NCBI RefSeq assembly: GCF_004331285.1
Contig: NZ_SJOH01000009.1
Span: 62,001-126,000, forward strand
Direction: 5' to 3'
Source: Acinetobacter sp. ANC 3781
GTDB lineage: Bacteria > Pseudomonadota > Gammaproteobacteria > Pseudomonadales > Moraxellaceae
Length of the DNA stretch: 64,000 bases
The position numbers and the translations under genes are program-made. The notes under the pieces were generated by a model. That model ran no database searches. It was given only the letters and a program-made list of their open reading frames with translations, and was not told the origin of the DNA. Below, in pieces: positions 24,561 through 32,702 of the stretch; position 1 is the stretch's first letter; each line of letters begins with the position of its first letter.

Positions 24561-25013
24561 TTAATTCTCTATAAATTGCTGATTAGTCCGATTGAGTCTT
24601 AAATGATCTTCAATAGCGTCAAAACACCATTGGAAAATAAAGGTATACACCAAAATACACAGGGTCATACTTAAATCGAGCAGAATAGCCCGTCCGATGC
24701 TCATTTCTAGAGCATAAGCCACCATTGGAATGGTGGCCAACATCAAGCCTCCTTCAAAACCAATCGCATGTAGAATACGTACACGCACCGTTCTTTTCAA
24801 ATGATGCTTGACTTCAAACTTTTCAAAGAAATGGTTAAAGATCATATTCCAAAACACCGACGTTACTGCCATAACAATTCCCAGTATTCCAGTCACTTCC
24901 ATCGGCATATCAAAAATAAAACTCAAGGCAATCGCAATGATGACCAACAGGATGATCTCATAGCTCAGTGCATGAACGATCCTTCTTTTGGAAATCAACA
25001 TTTCAATACTCAT
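24561..25013 (-). CDS. aceI: PACE-family biocide efflux transporter, AceI-like
   Basis: It has 150 residues with four predicted membrane helices, arranged as the tandem bacterial transmembrane pair. The start SKRRIVHALSYEIILL holds the essential Glu at residue 19 (E15 in AceI of A. baumannii). FDMPMEVTGILGIVMAV, WNMIFNHFFEKFE, RILHAIGFEGG and VYTFIFQWCFD are PACE signatures. The family expels chlorhexidine and short-chain diamines with proton exchange across the inner membrane. It is divergent from a LysR regulator 73 bases away, the same arrangement as aceI/aceR. Confidence 0.93.
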   Translation of the reverse strand: MSIEMLISKRRIVHALSYEIILLVIIAIALSFIFDMPMEVTGILGIVMAVTSVFWNMIFNHFFEKFEVKHHLKRTVRVRILHAIGFEGGLMLATIPMVAYALEMSIGRAILLDLSMTLCILVYTFIFQWCFDAIEDHLRLNRTNQQFIEN

Positions 25014-25086
25014 TTATTGGAGGTAAGAGTATTTTATTTTGGTATTATTGATTAATCGAATTAGATTCTTTCAAAAGTTTTGATAG
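25014..25086. promoter_or_regulatory. aceI/aceR divergent promoter region
   Basis: The 73-base gap holds both start regions. GATTAATC at about 25050-25057 is a short palindrome inside ATTGATTAATCGAATTAGAT, a plausible LysR-type binding site. Binding is inferred. Confidence 0.5.
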
Positions 25087-25977
25087 ATGAATATTAACCA
25101 AGACCAACTGATTATTTTTAAGACTGTCATCGAAACTGGTTCATTTTCTGCTGCTGCAAGAAAGTTGGGAAAAGTCCCCTCTGCGGTCAGTATGTCGATT
25201 GCCAATTTAGAGATAGATCTAAATTTATCTCTATTTCAACGTATTGGGCGTGAGCCGGTTCCCACGCCTCAGGCGCTTACCTTGTATGAAAAAACCGAGC
25301 AGTTACTCATTGAAATCAATCAATGGAAACAGCATGCTTTTGCTTTAAGTGAGGGCTTGGAATCCTCTTTAAATATTGTGGTAGTAACCGAACTGTTACA
25401 CACTCACTGGACAGACTATATTTCACTGATTGAAAAACAATTTCCGGAACTGCAAATCAATGTTTTTTCAGCACCGCAAGAGGATGCGTTAAAAATGCTG
25501 TTCAATCAGACGGCACAATTGGCACTAATGTTTGAACGTGAACAATTGGAAAGTCGTGAACAGTTTGTCGAACTTAAACGTGAAGCCTTGGTGCCGGTAG
25601 CTGCCACTAGCTCGCCGTTAGCTGCATTTAAACAGGTCAGCTATGAGCAAATTTTGCAAAACCGGCAAATTGTGGTGGCCAGCCGTGACCGGAGCATTAA
25701 GCCTGAACTGTTATTTTCAAAAAAATACTGGCGCACAGACAACAATCATTCTGCCTGCGCCATGATTATGCAGGGTTTGGGCTGGGGGGTGTTACCTTTG
25801 GAAATGCTTAATCAAAATCCACACATCACCCAGCAACTTAAAATTCTTAACTTTTTAGATTTTAGTCCTAAATTTGAATATTTTGTCGATTTAGTTTGGA
25901 GTCGAGAAAGTCAGCTGGGTGCCGCTGCTCATTTTTTGATTAATCACATCCGAAATTCGCGGAAAAACACAAAATAG
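25087..25977 (+). CDS. aceR: LysR-family regulator, AceR-like
   Basis: It has 296 residues. The N-terminal winged HTH is FKTVIETGSFSAAARKLGK with recognition helix SAVSMSIANLEIDLNLSLF, followed by the periplasmic-binding-protein-like effector domain (residues ~90-290). AceR of A. baumannii binds chlorhexidine and activates aceI; the divergent position here predicts the same. The ATG is preceded by TTTTGATAG without a strong Shine-Dalgarno sequence. Confidence 0.85.
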   Translation: MNINQDQLIIFKTVIETGSFSAAARKLGKVPSAVSMSIANLEIDLNLSLFQRIGREPVPTPQALTLYEKTEQLLIEINQWKQHAFALSEGLESSLNIVVVTELLHTHWTDYISLIEKQFPELQINVFSAPQEDALKMLFNQTAQLALMFEREQLESREQFVELKREALVPVAATSSPLAAFKQVSYEQILQNRQIVVASRDRSIKPELLFSKKYWRTDNNHSACAMIMQGLGWGVLPLEMLNQNPHITQQLKILNFLDFSPKFEYFVDLVWSRESQLGAAAHFLINHIRNSRKNTK

Positions 25978-26062
25978 ACAGGCCTTATACAGGCTTTTTA
26001 CTTGGGTTAAAAGCAGATTGTGATATAACAAATGCAGGGAAATAACTTTAAGAACTAAACTA

Positions 26063-27052
26063 ATGACTCAATCTGCCTTAAACCAATTAAAAAGCTTAAC
26101 TACCCTTGTTGCCGATAGTAGTGACCTTTCCGCTATTGAAAAATTCCGTCCACTGGATGCAACCACCAATCCTTCTCTGATTACAGCGGCTGCAAATCAG
26201 CCTGAAAACAAGCAATTAATTGAAGATGCATTTGAACAAGCAAGATCTGAGGGTTATAACGGTGATCTTTTAGTTGAACGTACGATTGATATACTTACGG
26301 TCAAGTTTGGAGTTGAAATTCTTAAGCTGATTGAAGGTCGTGTCTCGACTGAGGTTGATGCGTCTTTGTCTTATGACACCGATGAAACTGTCGCTAAAGC
26401 CAAAGAACTACTTGCACTCTATAAAGCCTATGGCATTGACCAAAATCGTATCTTGATTAAAATTGCTTCGACTTGGGAAGGCATTCAGGCGGCTAAAATT
26501 TTAGAAGCCGAAGGCATTCACTGTAACCTGACTTTATTATTTGGTTTACATCAAGCCCAAGCCTGTGCAGAAGCCAATGTAACGCTGATTTCACCTTTTG
26601 TCGGTCGTATTTTAGACTGGTACAAGAAAGCTGAAAATGTAGATCATTACCCTATTGATAAAGATCCGGGTGTACTTTCAGTAAAGCAGATTTACCATTT
26701 CTACAAACAACACTGTATTAAAACTGAAATTATGGGCGCAAGCTTCCGAAGTGTTGATCAAGTTCTCGGATTAGCCGGTTGTGACCTGCTTACGGTTTCG
26801 CCCAATCTTTTGGCAGAACTTGAACAGGATCAGCGTGAAGTTGTTGCCCAGCTTTCAAACAATCATGCACAAGCCCATTGTCAGCGTATTGTTACGGCTT
26901 TAACCAAAGATACCTTCAAGCAACAACTTGAACATGACTTGATGTCTTCGCAGCTTTTACAGAGTGGAATTGACGGCTTTATTAAAGCGCGTGATCAATT
27001 AAGTACATTACTTCGCCAATCTTTTGGCTTAGATGCTGAAATACAAGCTTAA
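26063..27052 (+). CDS. tal: Transaldolase, type 1 (TalB-like)
   Basis: It has 329 residues. It transfers dihydroxyacetone between sugar phosphates in the non-oxidative pentose phosphate pathway. Schiff-base Lys133 lies in ILIKIASTWEG; the start ALNQLKSLTTLVADS and the motif DATTNPSLI are signatures. It ends in GASFRSVDQVLGLAGCDLLTVSP and a helical tail. Acinetobacter lacks a full glycolysis, so this enzyme mainly makes pentose and erythrose phosphates for biosynthesis (family knowledge). It is a single gene with its own terminator. Confidence 0.96.
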   Translation: MTQSALNQLKSLTTLVADSSDLSAIEKFRPLDATTNPSLITAAANQPENKQLIEDAFEQARSEGYNGDLLVERTIDILTVKFGVEILKLIEGRVSTEVDASLSYDTDETVAKAKELLALYKAYGIDQNRILIKIASTWEGIQAAKILEAEGIHCNLTLLFGLHQAQACAEANVTLISPFVGRILDWYKKAENVDHYPIDKDPGVLSVKQIYHFYKQHCIKTEIMGASFRSVDQVLGLAGCDLLTVSPNLLAELEQDQREVVAQLSNNHAQAHCQRIVTALTKDTFKQQLEHDLMSSQLLQSGIDGFIKARDQLSTLLRQSFGLDAEIQA

Positions 27053-27071
27053 AATACGAATATTGCATCAT

Positions 27072-27112
27072 TAAAAAGCCGATTTTGTTATAGTGAACAA
27101 GTCGGCTTTTTG
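27072..27112 (+). terminator. Transaldolase terminator
   Basis: AAAAAGCCGA and TCGGCTTTTT enclose a ~20-base loop and end two bases before the TTG at 27114, which weakens that codon as a start for the next gene. Confidence 0.75.
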
Positions 27113-27134
27113 ATTGATTAAGAGTATATTTATT

Positions 27135-27785
27135 GTGTTCGGCATAACCGATCTTCCTACCTATATTATTGGTACAACCTTAATTGTGCTGTTGCCGGGA
27201 CCCAATTCTTTATACGTGATGTCTATTGCTTCACGTTTTGGCATTAAAGCCGGTTATAAAAGTGCATTCGGTGTTTATACCGGTGATATTGTTTTAATTT
27301 TACTCACCGCACTTGGGGCAGCTTCATTACTGCATGCTTTCCCGTGGTTATTTATCTTACTGAAAATTATTGGTGCATTTTATCTCAGCTATTTGGGCAT
27401 CAAATTGCTGATAGCAGCCTATCACACCTGGAATACCGTTCACTCACAGAAAGAAATTGCAGTCGCTGAAAAAAACATTGAGCAATTGCAGCCATTTAAA
27501 ACTGCACTCACCATTAGTATTTTAAATCCTAAAGCGATTCTATTTTATTTGTCCTTCTTTGTTCAGTTTGTAGATCCTGCTTATCCATACCCTGCAATTA
27601 CATTTACTGCACTTGCGGTCGTATTACAGATCATTAGTATGAGTTATTTAACTGTGCTGATATTTTCAGGTGCAAAACTCGCCATCTATTTTACTCAGCG
27701 TTATAAAGTGACCGCATCATGTGTAGCGGCTGTGGGAATTTTATTTTGCGGTTTCGGGCTTAAGCTTGCAACAACGACTTTATAA
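27135..27785 (+). CDS. LysE/RhtB-family amino acid exporter, LeuE-like
   Basis: It has 216 residues from GTG at 27135, with six predicted membrane helices. The family hallmark is IVLLPGPNSLYVMSIAS near the N-terminus, with ISILNPKAILFYLSFFVQF in helix 4. It probably exports leucine or related neutral amino acids. A TTG at 27114 extends the frame by seven codons, but it abuts the transaldolase terminator. GTG 27135 has a TAAGAG about 10 bases upstream, and the resulting MFGITDLPTYIIG start aligns with LeuE-type starts. Confidence 0.88.
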   Translation: MFGITDLPTYIIGTTLIVLLPGPNSLYVMSIASRFGIKAGYKSAFGVYTGDIVLILLTALGAASLLHAFPWLFILLKIIGAFYLSYLGIKLLIAAYHTWNTVHSQKEIAVAEKNIEQLQPFKTALTISILNPKAILFYLSFFVQFVDPAYPYPAITFTALAVVLQIISMSYLTVLIFSGAKLAIYFTQRYKVTASCVAAVGILFCGFGLKLATTTL

Positions 27786-27919
27786 ATTTCGATTGCTGTT
27801 AAATAATTAAACCTGTAACAATGCTATTTATTATTTCAATTATGCCTTTGCGCTTAAAAATGAAAGGCGTATGATTATTACGCTTTTCAACCATTAAAAA
27901 TGATCATTGCAAAGGATTT

Positions 27920-29101
27920 ATGCAAAAATTTCTTCAAGACTTTTCTATTCCTGCTGTATTTGCAGGTTTCATTACCTTTCTGATTGGTATCAGTGTTTCT
28001 GCAGTTTTAGTGATTCAAGCTGCGCAAATAATAGGTGCGACACCAGAACAGATCACCTCCTGGTTTTGGGCACTAGGCTTAGGAATTGGAATATCGGGTT
28101 TAATTTTATCGTGGAAGTTTAAATATCCTGTTGCGACCTCCTGGTCTACTGCAGGACTTGCACTCATTTTAGCAACAGGTAGTGGCTACAGCTTATATGA
28201 AGCGATTGGTGCATTTTTTATCTGCGGGCTACTCACCGCAATTTTAGGCTTTTTAGGTATCTTTCAAAAAGTTTTATCTTATATTCCGCAAAGCCTAACC
28301 AGTGCCATGCTTGCGGGGGTATTGCTCAAATTTGGCATTGCACTTTTTGCAAGCATGCAAAATGATTGGGGCTTTATTCTTTCACTTTTGGCCGTTTACA
28401 TTCTATCTAAACGACTGTCACCACGTTATAGCATCGTGATTACGGTCATTGCCGGGTTAATCCTTTGTCCCCTGTTTATGCAGTTTCATACCCCAGTTTT
28501 ACAATGGAGCCTCGCCAAACCTGTATGGATGATGCCTGAATTCACCTGGTCAGCTCTTTTTGGGTTAGCTCTGCCTTTATTTGTGATTAACATGGCATCT
28601 CAATATTTGCCGGGAATTGCCATGATCAAAAGCTATGGCTACCAACCGCATGTCAACCAGCTTATTGGCTGGACCGGGATCGCTCAAACACTGTTTGCGC
28701 CTTTTGGTTGCTATAGTGTCAATATTGCTGCCATTAGTGCTGCAGTCAGTTTAGATGATCAAGTGCATCCAGATCCTCAGAAACGCTATATTGCAGGAAT
28801 AAGCTGTGGCTTTTTTTATATTGTGATGGGTATTTTTGCGGCAACACTGACTAGCTTACTTATGTCATTTCCACACATTTTTATTGTGGCTCTTGCGGGA
28901 ATTGCTTTATTTGGCACTATCAGTCACAACATTGCCATTGCCTTTCAAGATGTTAGTGAACGAGAGGCTGCTTTAATGACCTTCTTATTCAGTGCTTCAG
29001 GAATACAGTTCTTCGGGATTGGTTCCGCGTTCTGGGGATTACTATTTGGTTTTGCAGTGTCAATCATATTGAAGTTTAGGGCACAGCCTTCATCCAAATA
29101 A
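27920..29101 (+). CDS. benE: BenE-family benzoate/H+ symporter
   Basis: It has 393 residues and about 12 hydrophobic segments. Motifs include AVFAGFITFLIGISVSAVLV, ATSWSTAGLALILATGSG, LTSAMLAGVLLKFGI and GCYSVNIAAISAAVSL. BenE carries benzoate into the cell by proton symport. No ben catabolic genes are in the window, so substrate is inferred from the family only. ATG at 27920 is preceded by AAAGGA (about 27911). It is a single gene ending before a hairpin at 29115. Confidence 0.88.
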   Translation: MQKFLQDFSIPAVFAGFITFLIGISVSAVLVIQAAQIIGATPEQITSWFWALGLGIGISGLILSWKFKYPVATSWSTAGLALILATGSGYSLYEAIGAFFICGLLTAILGFLGIFQKVLSYIPQSLTSAMLAGVLLKFGIALFASMQNDWGFILSLLAVYILSKRLSPRYSIVITVIAGLILCPLFMQFHTPVLQWSLAKPVWMMPEFTWSALFGLALPLFVINMASQYLPGIAMIKSYGYQPHVNQLIGWTGIAQTLFAPFGCYSVNIAAISAAVSLDDQVHPDPQKRYIAGISCGFFYIVMGIFAATLTSLLMSFPHIFIVALAGIALFGTISHNIAIAFQDVSEREAALMTFLFSASGIQFFGIGSAFWGLLFGFAVSIILKFRAQPSSK

Positions 29102-29114
29102 CTTAGGTTTTTAC

Positions 29115-29150
29115 GACTTATATCCCTAAATTGGGATATAAGTTATTTTA
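29115..29150 (+). terminator. benE terminator
   Basis: ACTTATATCCC-taaat-GGGATATAAGT is followed by TATTTTA. Confidence 0.7.
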
Positions 29151-29242
29151 TCTACTGGTATTTTTCCTACAAATTTCAGTATTTAATCGCCTGATCACTT
29201 TTTAAATAAAGTCATTTTTTTAAATGAAGTCATTTTTTAAAA

Positions 29243-29587
29243 TTAATGTCCTACTGATTTAGAAAAGACATTCATCACGATTACACCACCGACAATCATG
29301 GCTATTCCAATCACAGCAGGCCCATCCAGACTTTGCCGGAATATGAAAAAACCAATTAAAGCGGTCAAAATAATACCGACTCCTCCCCATATAGCATAAG
29401 CAATGCCTAAAGGAATAGTTTTAATCACCTGAGACAATAAATAAAATGAAACGACATAAAAGATAAAAACTAAAAGGCTTGGACCCAATTTAGTAAAACC
29501 TTCAGATTTCACCAAAAAAGTTGAGCCTGTCACTTCTGAAATAATTGCTAAGGCAAGTAAAGCATAGGCAATAAAAACAGGATTCAT
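29243..29587 (-). CDS. SMR-family multidrug efflux protein (EmrE/QacE type)
   Basis: It has 114 residues and four membrane helices. The substrate/proton Glu is residue 18 in AIISEVTGSTFLVKSEGFT (E14 of EmrE). PLGIAYAIWGGVGIILTALIG in helix 3 is the family signature. These homodimers exchange protons for quaternary ammonium and cationic drugs. The preceding Shine-Dalgarno is AGGAGGCGG just upstream of the ATG. It stands alone; the neighbouring lipoprotein hydrolase ends 81 bases upstream. Confidence 0.92.
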   Translation of the reverse strand: MNPVFIAYALLALAIISEVTGSTFLVKSEGFTKLGPSLLVFIFYVVSFYLLSQVIKTIPLGIAYAIWGGVGIILTALIGFFIFRQSLDGPAVIGIAMIVGGVIVMNVFSKSVGH

Positions 29588-29668
29588 ATCCGCCTCCTAA
29601 AAATATACTCATCAAAAGAGTAGCTCATGTATTTTAATAAAATTTTTCAAATAAAATAACAGTAAGTC

Positions 29669-30676
29669 TTATTTAAAAACTGAAGGACTATATTTTTGAA
29701 TAAATTGAATAGTCTGTTGAAATGTCTGCTGACTGGCTTTTTTACTCATTATGAATTGATATTCATGTACTAAGAATTCTTTGGAGTTTGGATAAAATAC
29801 TTCGGTAACAGGTATGTTCTGATTCATTAAAGCTTTTACAAAGGGTACAGATTGTGTGTCGGTTAAAAAGTCTTTATTCCCGCCACTAATCAATACGGGT
29901 GGATAATTCGCTGTTAAATATTGAATTGGAGATATACCTTTTAAAAATTCTGCATCATCTTTTTTATTGCCTGTATAGGCTTGAACCAGGTTAAATACGC
30001 CCCACTCGATTAATTTCAATTCATCTGGTGCAGTATTAATAAAAGCATTCATATCATAAATACCGCAATGTAAAATCAGGCCTTTAATCTGGGCACGTTT
30101 AATCAATGGCGTAATATTAGACTGCCGCGCAAAATCTGGATGACTGATTAAAGCTGCATAATGACTGACTAAATTCGCACCTGCGGAATCCCCTGCCAAA
30201 TATAATTGATTGGCATTAATATGATATTCCTGCGCATGCTCGGTTATGAATTTTAAAGCCTGATTAATTTGTAGCAGCTGATTTGGATAAATCACTTGGG
30301 GGGCAAATTGATATTGCACTGAAACCACGTTATAGCCTTGATGAGCCAGAAGTTTAAAGTAACCTCGCGCGTGTTCTTTAGAACCTGAAATCCATCCACC
30401 CCCATGAATCCAAACTACGGTTGGGCGTGGCTGCAGTTGCATTACATTTTTGGGCTGATACACATCTAAAGTTAATGAGGGTTGCTGCATATACATTATA
30501 TTTTTCTGCACCAAAATCTCTTGTGGTGCATATTTATCGATCATTTTTTTTTGCAAAGTAGTGGAAGCATTAAAAACACTCGCAATCACCTTGGTATTAC
30601 TTTGTATATTCTGACAACCACTACTGTGTAGAGCAGCAATTAAACACAGACTTAAACCGAAAAATTTTGAATCCAC
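29669..30676 (-). CDS. Alpha/beta hydrolase of the hormone-sensitive lipase family, probable lipoprotein
   Basis: It has 335 residues. The N-terminus is a signal-like helix ending HSSGCQN; the -3 position is Ser rather than Leu, so the lipobox is weak. The esterase core has the oxyanion motif WIHGGGW, the nucleophile GDSAGAN at about residue 166, an acid in GNKDFLTD and His in FLVHEYQF. It should hydrolyse short-chain esters in the envelope. It is transcribed leftward, with no operon partner. Confidence 0.85.
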   Translation of the reverse strand: MDSKFFGLSLCLIAALHSSGCQNIQSNTKVIASVFNASTTLQKKMIDKYAPQEILVQKNIMYMQQPSLTLDVYQPKNVMQLQPRPTVVWIHGGGWISGSKEHARGYFKLLAHQGYNVVSVQYQFAPQVIYPNQLLQINQALKFITEHAQEYHINANQLYLAGDSAGANLVSHYAALISHPDFARQSNITPLIKRAQIKGLILHCGIYDMNAFINTAPDELKLIEWGVFNLVQAYTGNKKDDAEFLKGISPIQYLTANYPPVLISGGNKDFLTDTQSVPFVKALMNQNIPVTEVFYPNSKEFLVHEYQFIMSKKASQQTFQQTIQFIQKYSPSVFK

Positions 30677-30948
30677 AGGCTTCCCTTATTAAACTTATTT
30701 CGCCTGCAATTCGTTGGAGACGGTAATATATTTGGGCTTTTTAATATCTGTTTAAATATTTAGAAATGTTTATGCAAATGTTGAGTTTCCTGCTCAGATT
30801 TAAATGCAAAACAGAACACACTTATATCTATGATATTTAAATAATTTAATGATTTTTAAATCATTTTTCACAGACTAAATTGATCATTTAAAGACAATGT
30901 GCTATCTATAATTAATAGCTACATAATAAACTTACAGGAACAAGTCTT

Positions 30949-31392
30949 ATGTCTTACCAAAATATTTTAGTCCCAGTTGACGGTTCCACTATCTCATTGT
31001 CTGCAGTGCAGAAAGCAGCTCAGATTGCCCAAGCTTTTGGCGGTCAATTAACATTAATCAGTTTAGTTACTGAAGACCCGTTTTCTGAAGCAGACTTTTA
31101 CTATCCATCTCCCATTATGAAAGAATATTTCGTACAAGCCTATGCCAATGCTGAAAAGTCATTGAAACAAGCTCAAGCCATTGCCAGCGAAAATGGGATT
31201 ACTGCCAACGTTCAGGTCGTTAAAGGCAATGTCTCTGAAGAAGGAATTATTGAAACTGCAGAAAAATTAAAAATTGATTTGATTGTTATGGGTTCACATG
31301 GCCGTAAAGGTTTTCAAAAGTTCTTGCTGGGGAGCTTTGCTCAAGACGTTTTAAAAGGAACAAAACTTCCTGTTTTAATTGTTAAAGAATAA
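30949..31392 (+). CDS. Universal stress protein (UspA domain), copy 1
   Basis: It has 147 residues, one UspA domain with start SYQNILVPVDGSTIS and the ATP-binding loop GSHGRKGFQKFLLGSF (G-2x-G-9x-G-S pattern). It is probably an ATP-binding stress-tolerance protein, function otherwise unspecific. It precedes a paralogue by 131 bases; each gene has its own hairpin, so they look separately terminated. AGGAAC lies about 10 bases before the ATG. Confidence 0.9.
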   Translation: MSYQNILVPVDGSTISLSAVQKAAQIAQAFGGQLTLISLVTEDPFSEADFYYPSPIMKEYFVQAYANAEKSLKQAQAIASENGITANVQVVKGNVSEEGIIETAEKLKIDLIVMGSHGRKGFQKFLLGSFAQDVLKGTKLPVLIVKE

Positions 31393-31403
31393 CTATTGAT
31401 CAA

Positions 31404-31430
31404 TAAACCCTGCAGTTGACGTAGGGTTTA
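31404..31430 (+). terminator. Terminator of UspA copy 1
   Basis: TAAACCCT and AGGGTTTA arms flank an 11-base loop and are followed by TTTGG. Confidence 0.65.
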
Positions 31431-31523
31431 TTTGGCTATTTAAATGCGCCTCTAATTTATCATAATGATTGACGGTCACAATTAAAAAATTTCCAAATCA
31501 GCTATATTCATAAGGATAATTTC

Positions 31524-31967
31524 ATGACTTATAAACATATTTTAGTTCCAGTAGATGAATCTCCTATTTCTTATGCAGCGGTTGAACAAGCATTATCTTT
31601 AGCCCAAGCACTTCATTGCCAAGTCACGATTACCAGTGTGATTGCTGTAGATCCATTTGTCGGTGTGGACTTTTATAAAGTCGCACCTGCGATTACAGAT
31701 TACTTTATACAGGCTGAAAAAAATGCGCAGTTGCGCTTGGCTGAGATCAAGCAATCTTTTATTCGAGATAGCATTGATGTAGATACTAAAATTATTCGCG
31801 GTGTCTCGCCTGCTGAAGGAATTATTCATGTGGCTGATGAAGTCGGCGCGGATTTAATTATTATGGGTTCGCATGGTCGTACAGGATTCAAAAAATTAGT
31901 GCTGGGAAGTGTGGCGCAAGCAGTATTAACCCAATCGCCTATTCCGGTGCTGATTATAAAAGTTTAA
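31524..31967 (+). CDS. Universal stress protein (UspA domain), copy 2
   Basis: It has 147 residues, the same length as copy 1, with start YKHILVPVDESPISYAA and ATP loop GSHGRTGFKKLVLGSVAQAV. It shares the layout and many residues with the upstream gene, so an old tandem duplication is likely, now well diverged. AAGGATAA precedes the ATG. Confidence 0.9.
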   Translation: MTYKHILVPVDESPISYAAVEQALSLAQALHCQVTITSVIAVDPFVGVDFYKVAPAITDYFIQAEKNAQLRLAEIKQSFIRDSIDVDTKIIRGVSPAEGIIHVADEVGADLIIMGSHGRTGFKKLVLGSVAQAVLTQSPIPVLIIKV

Positions 31968-31972
31968 CCATA

Positions 31973-32003
31973 AAAAAGTCCCTAGATTTAGGGACTTTTT
32001 AGC
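31973..32003 (+). terminator. Terminator of UspA copy 2
   Basis: AAAGTCCCTA-gat-TTAGGGACTTTTT follows the gene within ten bases. Confidence 0.85.
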
Positions 32004-32189
32004 CAAAAGTTAAAGTAAATATTGTTTTAATCATAGTCTTGCCTTATTCATTTTATAGTACGTGTTTCACTATAAAATAATAGATTCCCTTCTAATGCTC
32101 AGTAAGCCTTTATTTAGCTTTTTATTTCTAAACCTACCGAAAAAATTCTTAATCCTTTTACACCACTACTTAAATAATGGATAAAGAAT

Positions 32190-32402
32190 TTATTTGGAAA
32201 TGTGTTGATGCAAGGTTTGTAAATAAATTTCGGCCTCAATTTTGCTGTCAAAAATTTTTTGATAGGTTCCCATTGCCTGAATATTATTCGGTGTATATTC
32301 AATTACCACAACAAAATGTCCATCACTGGTACTTTTTGAAACTCGAATAGCAATAATATGTTGGGAGTTTAAATAAAAACCATCTTCAATTTTAACTAAC
32401 AA
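32190..32402 (-). CDS. Small hypothetical protein
   Basis: It has 70 residues from TTG at 32402. The Shine-Dalgarno GGAG at 32410-32413 sits seven bases before that codon and only one base before the alternative TTG at 32408. It reads MLVKIEDGFYLNSQHIIAIR, with alternating hydrophobic residues typical of small alpha/beta folds and FVVVIEY in the middle. I do not recognise the family. It lies leftward in a gap between the UspA pair and pepN, and could be a single gene. Confidence 0.55.
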   Translation of the reverse strand: MLVKIEDGFYLNSQHIIAIRVSKSTSDGHFVVVIEYTPNNIQAMGTYQKIFDSKIEAEIYLQTLHQHISK

Positions 32403-32464
32403 AATCAATCTCCAGTCTACTTAATAGAATGATAGGCTTAATCTAATGGCAATCTGCCTAAATA

Positions 32465-32494
32465 ATTAAAGCTCATCTTGAGATGAGCTTTAAT
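32465..32494. other. Perfect hairpin between the small ORF and pepN
   Basis: ATTAAAGCTCATCT and AGATGAGCTTTAAT form 14-base perfect arms around TG. It lacks a T-tract, so it may be an operator or an RNA hairpin rather than a strong terminator. Confidence 0.4.
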
Positions 32495-32638
32495 AGCGTC
32501 ATTTTACGCTATAAATGTGATTTAATCGACACTTTAAAAATAATCGTTTCATAAAGAATATGTCTGATTCCTTTATCTTTGTAATTCAGTGATTCTAAAT
32601 GCCTGATCATTTATTCTGCCGTGAAACCACATTCTAAA

Positions 32639-32681
32639 ATAAAAAGCCTTTTCTCGGCTCTAATCAAGAAAAGGCTTTTTC
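32639..32681 (-). terminator. pepN terminator
   Basis: AAAAAGCCTTTTCT and AGAAAAGGCTTTTT flank a loop of about 12 bases, with T-runs on both exits, 22 bases past the pepN stop. Confidence 0.8.
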
Positions 32682-32702
32682 AGTTATTCAATAATATGAG
32701 GG

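Noticed and set aside
32114..32302. 62-codon frame on the minus strand
   Set aside because: Overlaps the small gene at 32190-32402 and is less well supported.
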